Shown: positions 1 to 7,317, numbered from the stretch's first letter. The stretch is DNA of 8,123 nt from CAYUWG01 sp964448285 (GCA_964448285.1 CAYUWG010000119.1:1-8123), one strand, 5' to 3'. Numbers and translations are program-made. The notes: generated by a model not told the origin, from the sequence alone.

Positions 1-3
1 ATG

Positions 4-9
4 AAAGGA
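4..9 (+). promoter_or_regulatory. Ribosome binding site of the tail-fibre-like gene
   Basis: AAAGGA lies 7 bases upstream of the ATG at 17 and supports that start. A second ATG at position 1 opens only seven codons before a TAG at 22-24. That frame could instead be the tail of a gene entering from the left; the window does not show which. Confidence 0.6.
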
Positions 10-16
10 CCGGACT

Positions 17-1873
17 ATGAATAGCAAAGTAACTCTGATACTTGCATTCTCGTTATCTATCACCTGTCTCGCCCAAATTCCCCGGACGATCAGCTATCAG
101 GGAGTGCTAACCGACGCGCAAGGGAATCTCATCCCGGACGGTAACCACACGCTGACACTGAAGCTTTACGATAACCTGAATGCACCGACCGCGATTTTCA
201 CGGAAACGCAGTCGGTCCCCGTTATCAGAGGTATCTTCAACGCCATCATCGGTTCGGTTACGTCTATCCCGGCATCGCTCTCGTTCGATCGCGCATATTT
301 TCTGGGCGTCGCAGTCGATGGCGGAATAGAGATGGCTCCCCGGATTCCGCTGACAGCGGTGCCGTACGCATTGCGCGCAAGCGTTGCAGACGTTGCGGCG
401 AGCATCGACCCGAATGCACCGGGCGTCTTCAGAAGGATTGAAAGCACGAACGGTTCGCTCTCAATCAATAATCCTGATGGCCCCGCCGCTGATATTCGCG
501 TTGCGCCGAACAGCATCGGTTCAGGGGAATTGAAAGATGGCGCCGTCGATGGCAGTAAGCTTGCCAACGGTGCGATTACGACCGACCATTTATCCGATGC
601 ATCTGTAACAGTCGAGAAACTTGCGCCCGGGATTCTGAAGGATTCACTTCCACCGAACGGGCCCGCAGGCGGAGATCTGAAGGAGAACTATCCGAATCCA
701 CGTATCGCTGACAAAGCGGTATCGACAGGGAAACTCGAGGACTTCGCCGTCTCAAGCATCAAACTTGCAGATAGCGCCGTGACGAATTCGAAAATCGCAG
801 TCAATGCTGTTTCGGGAAACAAGATTGCGGACGAGGGTGTGGGGCTTACAAAAATCGCGCGCACCGGTGCGGTCGCAGGAGAAGTGCTTGGCTATGATGG
901 AGTGAGCGTCTCATGGAGAACAGACGGTCTGCAACTCCCGTTCAGTGCCGTTCTGAAATCGAGTCAACCTGCGATAGATCTCATCGATTCCACCTCTACG
1001 GTAAGCAGCAGTCCGCTTATTCGTCTCGATGTGCGCGATACGACTGTCGCGAGAAACACTCTCATGCTCACGAGTAAGGCTCATGGTGTACAAACCTTAG
1101 TAGCGAATGCCGATGGCGGCGGTACTGTCGCATACTTCTATAAAGACAAAGACCGTGCAACAATAGGAGGAGGTACCTATATCGGTCCCGTACTCAAAGT
1201 TGACACGCGACAGGGGAGTCAGGTTGTTGCTGCGGAGATCAGCACACTTGACACACTCAACAGCCGTCCGACGGTCGATATCCAGCATAACGGTAAGGGC
1301 GTTGGATTGCAGGTTGACGCGACTGGTCCGAACATCGCCACATTTCGTCATCGGAGAGTGTATAGCTCGGGAAGCACTTCAACATTTTCTGTCGTTCGTT
1401 TCGATTCTACAGGCAAGGGCTTTTTCGATGGAGGGACACAGACCGGAGGCGCTGATATTGCCGAGGCTTTCGAGGTTGTCGGTATCTCGTCCGAGTTTGA
1501 ACGGGGCGACGTGCTTGAACTATCGACATCTCACGCCCAAAAGGTCACACACTCAGGCGTACCCTATTCGACACTCGTTGCTGGCGTCTATGCCACGAAG
1601 CCCGGCGTCTTGCTTGCCGAGGCAACGAACGAGGATGACATCTCAGCACTCGTGCCGCTCGGCGTGCTGGGTGTGATTCCCACGAAGGTCTGTCTCGAAA
1701 ACGGCCCGATACGAATCGGCGATTTGATCGTGACGTCATCCGTGAAGGGACATGCGATGCGCGGGGATCCTCTGGTTGTTCGCGATAAACCAGGTTGCTT
1801 GATCGGGAAAGCCCTCGAAGAATTCTCCGCTTCAACGAGCGGGACGATAAAGGTGCTCGTCAGTCCTCGATGA
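17..1873 (+). CDS. Secreted tail-fibre-like protein with decapeptide-repeat stalk
   Basis: 618 residues. The ATG at 17 is preceded by AAAGGA (4-9) at 7-base spacing. Residues 1-19 form a signal peptide (hydrophobic core LILAFSLSI, likely cut after CLA before Q20). Residues 20-120 are a beta-rich N-terminal domain (ISYQGVLTDAQGN, PRIPLTAVPYA) that I recognise from many exported Bacteroidota/Chlorobi proteins. Residues 174-281 carry eight ten-residue repeats interrupted by a GGDLKENYPNP segment, a motif common in tail-collagen-like proteins. Residues about 295-475 are predicted beta-rich and match no family I know. Residues 478-618 (from GGADIAEAFEV, ending GKALEE...IKVLVS) resemble the C-terminal tip domain found on phage tail-spike and adhesin-like proteins (Peptidase_G2-like). 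There is no T9SS sorting domain. A role as a trimeric surface fibre or adhesin is inferred. The gene is convergent with the RHS gene, so it is not in its operon. Confidence 0.85.
   Translation: MNSKVTLILAFSLSITCLAQIPRTISYQGVLTDAQGNLIPDGNHTLTLKLYDNLNAPTAIFTETQSVPVIRGIFNAIIGSVTSIPASLSFDRAYFLGVAVDGGIEMAPRIPLTAVPYALRASVADVAASIDPNAPGVFRRIESTNGSLSINNPDGPAADIRVAPNSIGSGELKDGAVDGSKLANGAITTDHLSDASVTVEKLAPGILKDSLPPNGPAGGDLKENYPNPRIADKAVSTGKLEDFAVSSIKLADSAVTNSKIAVNAVSGNKIADEGVGLTKIARTGAVAGEVLGYDGVSVSWRTDGLQLPFSAVLKSSQPAIDLIDSTSTVSSSPLIRLDVRDTTVARNTLMLTSKAHGVQTLVANADGGGTVAYFYKDKDRATIGGGTYIGPVLKVDTRQGSQVVAAEISTLDTLNSRPTVDIQHNGKGVGLQVDATGPNIATFRHRRVYSSGSTSTFSVVRFDSTGKGFFDGGTQTGGADIAEAFEVVGISSEFERGDVLELSTSHAQKVTHSGVPYSTLVAGVYATKPGVLLAEATNEDDISALVPLGVLGVIPTKVCLENGPIRIGDLIVTSSVKGHAMRGDPLVVRDKPGCLIGKALEEFSASTSGTIKVLVSPR
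536..859 (+). repeat. Eight copies of a decapeptide (30-base) repeat in the stalk
   Basis: Translated residues 174-203 hold three consecutive ten-residue units and residues 232-281 hold five more. The consensus is (D/N)xAV(S/T)xxK(L/I)A, for example DGAVDGSKLA, DSAVTNSKIA and DKAVSTGKLE. A 28-residue insert containing GGDLKENYPNP separates the two blocks (bases 626-709). The units agree in protein but clearly diverge in DNA, so this is an old, functionally kept repeat rather than a recent tandem duplication. Regular short repeats of this kind are typical of the shaft of trimeric fibres. Confidence 0.8.
1448..1870 (+). other. C-terminal tip domain, Peptidase_G2-like (within the tail-fibre-like CDS)
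   Basis: Residues 478-618 begin GGADIAEAFEV. They continue through GDVLELSTSHAQKV, VAGVYATKPGVLL, VPLGVLGVIPTKV, NGPIRIGDLIVTSS, GHAM and IGKALEE. This order (GAD-AE, GDV, GV-S/A-T-KPG, VPL-G-V, NGPI--GDL, G-AM, IGKALE) is a recurrent C-terminal module in bacterial tail-fibre-like proteins. It resembles the intramolecular-chaperone/autoproteolysis domain of phage neck appendages. I cannot assign catalytic residues by eye, so self-cleavage is only a possibility; trimerisation is the safer inference. Confidence 0.5.
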
Positions 1874-1894
1874 GAGGTGCAGTCGTGTTCAGAT

Positions 1895-1925
1895 CGAACG
1901 TGTGCGATTCTTCGCTACACGTTCG
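1895..1925. terminator. Hairpin between convergent genes, probable bidirectional terminator
   Basis: CGAACGTGT (1895-1903) pairs perfectly with ACACGTTCG (1917-1925). Inside it GCGA (1904-1907) pairs with TCGC (1912-1915) around a TTCT loop, leaving one bulged T at 1916. The 13-pair stem sits in the 69-base gap between two convergent stop codons, where a shared terminator is expected. No T-tract follows on either strand, so it is not a textbook intrinsic terminator and may instead protect the 3' ends. Confidence 0.6.
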
Positions 1926-1942
1926 TGCCGGCTATCTCTCAC

Positions 1943-4900
1943 TTACTCCTCATTATTCACGATCCTCGGCGTAACGAAAATCAGTAACTCTCTTTTCTTC
2001 GAATCATTTCTCGATCGGAAAAGATTTCCTACAAGCGGTATATCACCTAAGACAGGCGTCTTACCTTTGTCTTTCTGATCCGGGAAAAGTCCTCCAATAA
2101 CAACGGTTCCACCATCAGGAACGACGACCGTCGTTGTTGATTTCTTCGGTTCGACAACGGGCGGAATCGGTGGATCGCCTGGCGAGGGAGATACGATCGG
2201 AGGTCCCTCAAAGTCTTTATCCCAGGATGTGAATCCCTCACTGAGCTTTTTTCCACCGTTTGGCGTGGAGCGGCTCGACGTGTAATGGTGATAATTCCAG
2301 AATACTCGCTGCCGGGGATACGGATTAAGGTTCATGTCTAGCTCCGGTCGCGGTGTACGAGCCGGGAGGTTGAAGTCGAAATCAACACCGATCCGCTCAA
2401 TGAAATTTTCCGAGACGGAAACCATCCGGACTTCAATGGCTACCTGCAAATCCTGTTTGGGATCCATGCCATCGACATCAACGTACTGCAGAGGATTACG
2501 ACGAGCATACTGGTAAGGATTGACTTCTCGGGGATTCAGTGAAGTGATGGCATCCTTGGAAAGGAAGCGCGCAGTACCCGCGTCATACCATCGGTTGCGA
2601 ATAACGTAGAGGTTATCGTCCTCACGTGTGACGCCGTACTTGCCGAGAAACGTGAAGCTGTTCGATTCACCATTCGATGCGAGCAACGCTCCGTATGGTG
2701 AATACGCGTATGAAGAGATTGCCTGACCGGCGTCATTCGAGATGAAGTTCGTATTACCCATCTCATCGAAGTGATAGTACTTTTTCGCTCCGGAGGCTGC
2801 GTCGATGGTTGCAAGCAAAATTCCGTCCGGTGTATAGATATGATGGAACGTTTCAGTCGCTGTTTGCTCGGTCGTGACGGAAGGAAGCGGGAACGCATAA
2901 TTCCACGTGTAGGTCTTGATGACGCCATCATCCTGTGACCGCGTGATGCGCATCCCCAGCGCATCGTAGGTAAACGAAGCTCCGGTTGCGCTGTCGGAAA
3001 ACCGCTTCATTCTTCCGTCAAGATTCCATGCGAAGGTCCGAATGCCGTCGGTCGTCTGCCGCCCGAGTGCGTCGAAGGTATGCTGGATCGTCTCCGAAGC
3101 ATCATTGTACGTGTATGTCGCGGAAGATTTCTTCGCGACATGCTGTGCCGGTGTCTTTCTTTCTGCTGAAATGATCTTGCCGTCTTTGTCGCGCGTCAAC
3201 GTGATGTCCGAGAGCGCTCCATCCTGAATGCGGATGAGCTGGTGCTCGGCGTTGTACTCGTATGTCGTTGCAACGCCATTGGGTCGGGTGAGCTTCGTCA
3301 GACGACCAGCCGCATCGTATTCGAACCCAATCTCCGCGTTCGTCCAGTCCTTCACTTTCGTGAGAAGGTCGCGAGCGTCATAGGTATAGGTGACCGCCTT
3401 GCCGGATGCATAGGTGATCGATGCAATGCGTCCGGATACGTCACGCTGAATCTGCTGACCGTTGGATGCCGTGACGTTTCCGTTTTTGTCGTATTGGAGT
3501 GTGAGTCCGTTCCCCGTGAGCAGACGACCATTCGCATCGTAGGTGAACTGCAGGTCGGTTCCGTCGGAGTACGATTTGCGCAAGACGTTACCCGTTGCGT
3601 CGTACGTAAGTGAGAGCGTTCCGAGTCCGCCGGGATAAGTCATCTTTGAAATGCGGTTCTGTGTATCGTACTCGTATTCCGTCTTACGATTCATGGGATC
3701 GGTGGTCGAGAGTAGTCGCCCCATTTCGTCATAGACATATTGCCGGATTTTTCCATTGGGATCTGTTACTGAGGTTGCCAGTCCCAAAGCATTGTACGCT
3801 GCGAGCGCCTTGATGCTATCCACGTGTTCGGTGATACTGGTGATCGCTCCTCGTGCATCGTATGCATATCTGCGACTTCGACCGAGAGGCGATTCGAGTT
3901 GTGTCAGTCGTCCGAAGGAATCGTAGGTGCGCTTCCACACATTACCGGTTGGGAGTGTCATCTGTGTGAGTTGTCCCATCTTGTCGGAAACGAAGGACGT
4001 GACGCCGTTCAACGGATTCGTCACTCGGGAAATGATCCCTTCGTGATCGTACGCCGATTGCCATGTGCGATTCGATGGATCCGTGATCGCGGTCAAACGA
4101 CCACCCGCGTCATAATCGTATTTCGTAACGCCTCCGCTTTCGTCGGTCATGTCCTTGACTCTTCCCGATGCATCGAAGGTTCTCTTCACGGAGTTTCCCT
4201 CCGCATCGACAACCTCGATAATCCTGTCCATGGGATCGTAGCGATAGGTTGCCGTATTGCCAAGAGGATCGGTGACGGATTTGCGATTGTCGTTTTTGTC
4301 GTAAGCATATGTCGTCGTTTGATTCTTCTCATCCTTGTAAGTCAACAAGTTGTCGTGCGCATCATAGGTGAAAGACTCTGACGCACCTCCTGCGCGTGTG
4401 ATTTTCGTAACGCGGAAGAGCGCATCGTATTCGAACGACGTCGTGTTGCCTGAATGATCTTGAATCGTGGCAAGTGTCCCATCGCTGTTGTAGGTGAGCG
4501 TCGTCGTTCCGCTGGTCGGATCGACTGCGGTCAGCGCCTGACCACGTGCGTTGTAAGTATATGTCCATTCTTTACCTGCACGATCGATCCGCTTGATCAG
4601 GTTTCCGCTCGCATCGTACTGATATTCCTCCGACTTCCCGTCGGGATACGTCACTTTGCTCAGGGAATAGAGCGTACAGCCCTGAAGCGTTCTGCTTGTG
4701 TATTCATAGTTGGTCGTCGTGCCATTTGCATGAACGACCGACGCAATCTTTCCACTTGGCGCATGGAACGTGAAGCGCGACTTATCGGAGAAGCGATCCG
4801 TGAGCGACGAACGTCTGCCGTTCTCATATTCGAAGGCAACGTTCTGTCCTGCTTCATCGGTGAAGGAGAGAAGTTCACCCGTATTCGAATGAACGAACTT

Positions 4901-6175
4901 CGTGGAATTCCCTTTCGCATCACGGAGTACGGTTTCTCCTCCAAGCGTATCCGGATACGTTATCGTGGAAGCGTTCGCATAAGCGTCCGTCTGTGAGACG
5001 ACACGACGCGATGTGTCATACGACTGTGCGTATGGCGCATTCCCCTCAGGTCGAACCATGCGTGTGAGTTCCATGATGCCGGCGACCGAAGTGTACTCGT
5101 ATGTCGTCGTATTTCCCCGTGCATCGACGACGGAAGTGAGCATGCGATCCGTGTAAGAAAATCGAATCGTGCGTTGTCCATCGGTGACGCTTTCCAAAAG
5201 GCTGTCGGCTGCGTGCGTGAATGTCAGCGTTCGTCCGATTCCGTCGCTCACCGATTCGAGTTGGTTCGCAGCGTTGTACATCAACGTCAGGTCGTTCCCT
5301 TTTCCGTCTTCGATCCGTGAAAGCTTACCGAATGTATCGAACACGTAGAGAAGATTTCCGCGCGGGTCAGCGAATGCGTATTCATTCCCGTTCTTGCTGA
5401 GTTGAAACGCCACATCGCTGTTGCCATTCAAATCCCACTGTGTTCCGTTTCGCTTGAACGCAACCAACCGTCCGTCATTCATAGAAATACTGATGGTATC
5501 GACGCCCGGGCGAAGAGCGAAATCGAATGAATGCCTCCAGCCCCTGCCAAGCGGCGGTCGAACGCGCCCATCTTCGAGTGCGCTCGCATAGGTACGCTGG
5601 AACTGGAGCGGCAAAGGACCCGCGAGAACGAGATCGGGAACCTGCGTGGTGATGTATTCACCGAGAAAGAGATTCACCGGATCAGCGCCGAAGCCTGACG
5701 AGGGAAAGTTTGTTGACGTGTACCATGGACTGAAGATCTCGATCGTCGATGAGCACGTGTTGTTGTTTGGATTGATATCATGCGGCGAACTTCCCGTAGC
5801 AACCACGTGATACATTCCCGGACGAATCGGCACCCAGTGTGGGGATACCGTACCGAACTGGAGAATGCAGTTCGCCCAGAAAATGGAAGGCTGCGTCGTG
5901 TAGGTGAATACCGGTTGGCTGGAGCCGAACGGCACAACATTGAACGTCACAGTCCAATCGTCCGCTTGAACCAACTCTTTGTTCTCGAACTCCACCTGAA
6001 GACGAACCGTGGTCCCCACCTGCTGGCGTGGAGTGAAGAATATGAAATTGCGGCACTGCGGATCGCCTGCAAACGCTGTCGATGCAGTGAGAAAAAGGAG
6101 AATGATGGTTTGGATGGTAAGTCCGGAGCGGTTGGAGCGTGTTTTCATGGTATATCCATTTCTTTGATCGTTCAT
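1943..6175 (-). CDS. Secreted RHS/YD-repeat protein with secretin-like C-terminus
   Basis: Residue numbers here count from the GTG at 6184. I prefer the ATG at 6175 (residue 4) because GAGGTGA (6181-6187) stands 5 bases before it; an ATG at 6148 (residue 13) is also in frame. Domains in order: signal peptide with a basic n-region and the core LTIQTIILLFLTASTAFA, cut after A39; a CARDB/Ig-like domain with three cysteines, about 40-150; a DUF6531-type RHS entry domain from DPVNLFLGEY (168) through RTYAS and GRGWRHSFDF; about thirty YD repeats, roughly 290-1155 (for example YDAGGRL, YDEMGRL); the RHS-associated core, 1161-1239, with RNRWYDAGTARFLSKD and YARRNPLQYVDVDG; and then secretin-like sequence, 1244-1413. 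RHS repeats normally build a hollow beta-cocoon around a C-terminal toxin. Here no toxin, immunity gene or T9SS sorting domain is visible. The gene is probably coupled to the upstream YD/T9SS gene. The RHS assignment is firm; the function is unknown. Confidence 0.92.
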   Translation of the reverse strand: MNDQRNGYTMKTRSNRSGLTIQTIILLFLTASTAFAGDPQCRNFIFFTPRQQVGTTVRLQVEFENKELVQADDWTVTFNVVPFGSSQPVFTYTTQPSIFWANCILQFGTVSPHWVPIRPGMYHVVATGSSPHDINPNNNTCSSTIEIFSPWYTSTNFPSSGFGADPVNLFLGEYITTQVPDLVLAGPLPLQFQRTYASALEDGRVRPPLGRGWRHSFDFALRPGVDTISISMNDGRLVAFKRNGTQWDLNGNSDVAFQLSKNGNEYAFADPRGNLLYVFDTFGKLSRIEDGKGNDLTLMYNAANQLESVSDGIGRTLTFTHAADSLLESVTDGQRTIRFSYTDRMLTSVVDARGNTTTYEYTSVAGIMELTRMVRPEGNAPYAQSYDTSRRVVSQTDAYANASTITYPDTLGGETVLRDAKGNSTKFVHSNTGELLSFTDEAGQNVAFEYENGRRSSLTDRFSDKSRFTFHAPSGKIASVVHANGTTTNYEYTSRTLQGCTLYSLSKVTYPDGKSEEYQYDASGNLIKRIDRAGKEWTYTYNARGQALTAVDPTSGTTTLTYNSDGTLATIQDHSGNTTSFEYDALFRVTKITRAGGASESFTYDAHDNLLTYKDEKNQTTTYAYDKNDNRKSVTDPLGNTATYRYDPMDRIIEVVDAEGNSVKRTFDASGRVKDMTDESGGVTKYDYDAGGRLTAITDPSNRTWQSAYDHEGIISRVTNPLNGVTSFVSDKMGQLTQMTLPTGNVWKRTYDSFGRLTQLESPLGRSRRYAYDARGAITSITEHVDSIKALAAYNALGLATSVTDPNGKIRQYVYDEMGRLLSTTDPMNRKTEYEYDTQNRISKMTYPGGLGTLSLTYDATGNVLRKSYSDGTDLQFTYDANGRLLTGNGLTLQYDKNGNVTASNGQQIQRDVSGRIASITYASGKAVTYTYDARDLLTKVKDWTNAEIGFEYDAAGRLTKLTRPNGVATTYEYNAEHQLIRIQDGALSDITLTRDKDGKIISAERKTPAQHVAKKSSATYTYNDASETIQHTFDALGRQTTDGIRTFAWNLDGRMKRFSDSATGASFTYDALGMRITRSQDDGVIKTYTWNYAFPLPSVTTEQTATETFHHIYTPDGILLATIDAASGAKKYYHFDEMGNTNFISNDAGQAISSYAYSPYGALLASNGESNSFTFLGKYGVTREDDNLYVIRNRWYDAGTARFLSKDAITSLNPREVNPYQYARRNPLQYVDVDGMDPKQDLQVAIEVRMVSVSENFIERIGVDFDFNLPARTPRPELDMNLNPYPRQRVFWNYHHYTSSRSTPNGGKKLSEGFTSWDKDFEGPPIVSPSPGDPPIPPVVEPKKSTTTVVVPDGGTVVIGGLFPDQKDKGKTPVLGDIPLVGNLFRSRNDSKKRELLIFVTPRIVNNEE
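1946..2455 (-). other. Secretin-like C-terminal domain fused to the RHS core
   Basis: Residues 1244-1275 read QDLQVAIEVRMVSVSENF...IGVDFDFNL, matching the strand that opens the secretin domain (usually V-IE-R-VEVS--F---IGV). Residues 1350-1409 read TTTVVVPDGGTVVIGGL, then KTPVLGDIPLVGNLFRS and ELLIFVTPRIV. These are the three closing signatures of type II/IV secretins (GspD/PilQ) and of a secretin-like family common in Planctomycetes. The middle of the domain, including the usual motif around VLS-P-V-T-NG, is absent and replaced by a hydrophilic linker with a PIVSPSPGDPPIPPVVEP stretch. The reading frame is continuous across the join. Without its middle strands the domain is unlikely to form a canonical gated ring. 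Confidence 0.75.
2468..2704 (-). other. RHS repeat-associated core domain
   Basis: Residues 1161-1239 contain YSPYG, then FTFLGKYGV, LYVIRNRWYD, ARFLSKDAI and NPYQYARRNPLQYVDVDG. This is the order expected of the RHS core, which in characterised proteins plugs the shell and releases the C-terminal domain by aspartyl autoproteolysis. The usual closing DPxGL is changed to DVDGM here. Both aspartates, D1236 and D1238, remain, but the proline does not. Confidence 0.85.
2720..5317 (-). repeat. YD (RHS) repeat array within the RHS gene
   Basis: Residues about 290-1155 carry roughly thirty copies of the 20-odd-residue YD repeat. Each has a core such as YEYDxxGRLxxxTxPxG or a degenerate version (YNARGQA, FDASGRV, YDKNGNV). 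The array runs unbroken and in frame. Copies differ enough in DNA that no recent duplication or collapse is evident. In known structures such repeats form the spiralling beta-sheet wall of a closed shell. Confidence 0.85.
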
Positions 6176-6180
6176 CTCGT

Positions 6181-6187
6181 TCACCTC
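6181..6187 (-). promoter_or_regulatory. Start-deciding RBS overlapping the upstream stop codon
   Basis: On the minus strand the upstream gene ends ...TACGTGAGGTGA. The GAGGTGA at its very end is a seven-base match to the anti-Shine-Dalgarno sequence and lies 5 bases before the ATG at 6175. The same bases also contain a GTG at 6184, giving a GTGA overlap with the stop. Either way, ribosomes ending the upstream gene are placed on the RHS start, so coupled translation is likely. Confidence 0.7.
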
Positions 6188-7311
6188 ACGTAGAGCATTG
6201 TTCGTGTCAATGACCCTTTCGCGGTTGCACTCGAAAAGGCTTTCATCTGGTAGATGTACATACCGGGAGCGACAAGTTCGCCGCGTTCATTCCTTCCCTC
6301 CCACGTCTGCTGATAGTTGCCGGAGGCATGATCGGCATTGACGAGCCTTTTGACATGTGTGCCGATCGCGCTGAAGATATCGATCACAATGTGCGCGCGT
6401 TCTTCCAACCGGTATCGGATCGATGTCGTTGCGTGGAAGGGATTCGGAATGTTCTGTTCGAGATGGAAAGATGCGGCGTTCTGTACTGGCCGCACGCCGA
6501 CTGTTGATATGGAATCGAGGATGAACGTCCCCTCGCCGTTCGTGGCTGTTGTCGTATCGGAGCCGTCAGTACAAGCGAGCACCCAAACAACGGTATGCTG
6601 ACGGTCTGAAAGATTCCATGTGGTGAAGTCGATGCTTGCCGCTGTTTGCCGTGTGACGATCAGCGTGTCCTTTCCCGCAACGCGTGCCTGCATGATGTAT
6701 CGGAGCGTATCGCCGTCCAAGTCACTCGATGCAGTCCAGGAAAAAGACACGTCCCTGTCTTTCAGCAGGTCGTTGTCGATAGGTTCGACACGCGTGAAAT
6801 CCGTCGGACGATCGTTCACGGGGACCACGGTTACGGTCGCTCTTCCGACGACGCTCAATCCGCCGCTGTCGGTCGCACGGAATTCGAACGAATCGCTCCC
6901 GTGGTAATCCTGCGCAGGCGTGTAGAACAACTGAGCATTCGAAACCGACGCATTTCCATGTTGCGGCTGTGACTCGATCGTGAAGGTATGCGTATCGCCA
7001 TCATCGGGATCGGTAACCGACGGTGTGACACCTGCGCTTGGCGTATCTTCATTCGTCGTTATCGATGCGGAAGCCGCCGTCGGTGCTTTGTTAATGCCGC
7101 TGGATGCAATGGAAAGCAGATTCCCATTCCGGTCATATGTGTACTGTATGAACGAACTGTCGGCATACAGCACTTTCGTGAGCCTCCCGGCAGAATCGTA
7201 CTGATAGTTAATCCTTCCGGGCTGTTGAGTGAATGCGGTATGCACACCGACGAAAGAAAAGATCCACGCACCGATGATGAGAATGCGCGGTGAATATGTC
7301 CAGTGAATCAT
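6181..7311 (-). CDS. Secreted YD-repeat / Ig-like protein with T9SS sorting domain
   Basis: 376 residues. The start at 7311 is supported by AGGAAAGGA (7318-7326), 6 bases upstream. A signal peptide (ILIIGAWIFSFVGVHTAF) ends near residues 26-28. Residues 33-68 hold two YD repeats (INYQYDSAGRL and YTYDRNGNL). Residues 74-169 form a cadherin/tandem-95-type Ig domain (NKAPTAAS, NEDTP, VTDPDDGDTHTFTI, FYTPAQDYHGSDSFEFRATD, VVPVNDRP). Residues about 170-266 look like a fibronectin-III-type domain (SFSWTASSDLDGDTLRY). Residues 284-376 are a T9SS sorting/FlgD-like domain (QNIPNPFHATTSIRY, GELVAPGMYIYQM). The protein is therefore expected to cross the outer membrane by T9SS and stay on or near the surface. 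It is coupled to the RHS gene that follows; two YD repeats are far too few to close a shell, so an accessory or scaffold role with that protein is an inference. Confidence 0.88.
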   Translation of the reverse strand: MIHWTYSPRILIIGAWIFSFVGVHTAFTQQPGRINYQYDSAGRLTKVLYADSSFIQYTYDRNGNLLSIASSGINKAPTAASASITTNEDTPSAGVTPSVTDPDDGDTHTFTIESQPQHGNASVSNAQLFYTPAQDYHGSDSFEFRATDSGGLSVVGRATVTVVPVNDRPTDFTRVEPIDNDLLKDRDVSFSWTASSDLDGDTLRYIMQARVAGKDTLIVTRQTAASIDFTTWNLSDRQHTVVWVLACTDGSDTTTATNGEGTFILDSISTVGVRPVQNAASFHLEQNIPNPFHATTSIRYRLEERAHIVIDIFSAIGTHVKRLVNADHASGNYQQTWEGRNERGELVAPGMYIYQMKAFSSATAKGSLTRTMLYVR

Positions 7312-7317
7312 AACTAA

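Noticed and set aside
59..79. Lipoprotein signal (LSITC) in the tail-fibre-like protein
   Set aside because: The residues before C17 (S-I-T) do not fit the lipobox, which needs a small residue at -1 and a leading L/V; a normal signal peptidase site after CLA fits better.
166..567. 133-residue minus-strand frame inside the tail-fibre-like gene
   Set aside because: It lies fully inside a gene with a signal peptide, repeats and recognised domains; its own translation resembles no family.
1200..1835. Plus-strand frame 1200-1676 and minus-strand frame 1545-1835
   Set aside because: Both are Arg/Ser-rich shadows of the tail-fibre-like C-terminal region and have no coherent domain.
2536..2964. 142-residue minus-strand frame within the RHS core region
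   Set aside because: Out-of-frame shadow of the RHS core; low-complexity Arg/Ser/Met composition.
3242..4996. Long plus-strand open frames (3242-3613, 3824-4381, 4454-4996) opposite the RHS gene
   Set aside because: They mirror the codon periodicity of the YD repeats (antisense of Tyr-Asp/Gly-Arg codons). Their products are Arg/Ser/Val-rich with no domain, and no sensible ribosome binding context was seen.
2720..5317. CRISPR array or recent tandem DNA duplication in the RHS region
   Set aside because: The periodicity is at the protein level (YD repeats); DNA units diverge and there are no identical direct repeats with regular unique spacers.
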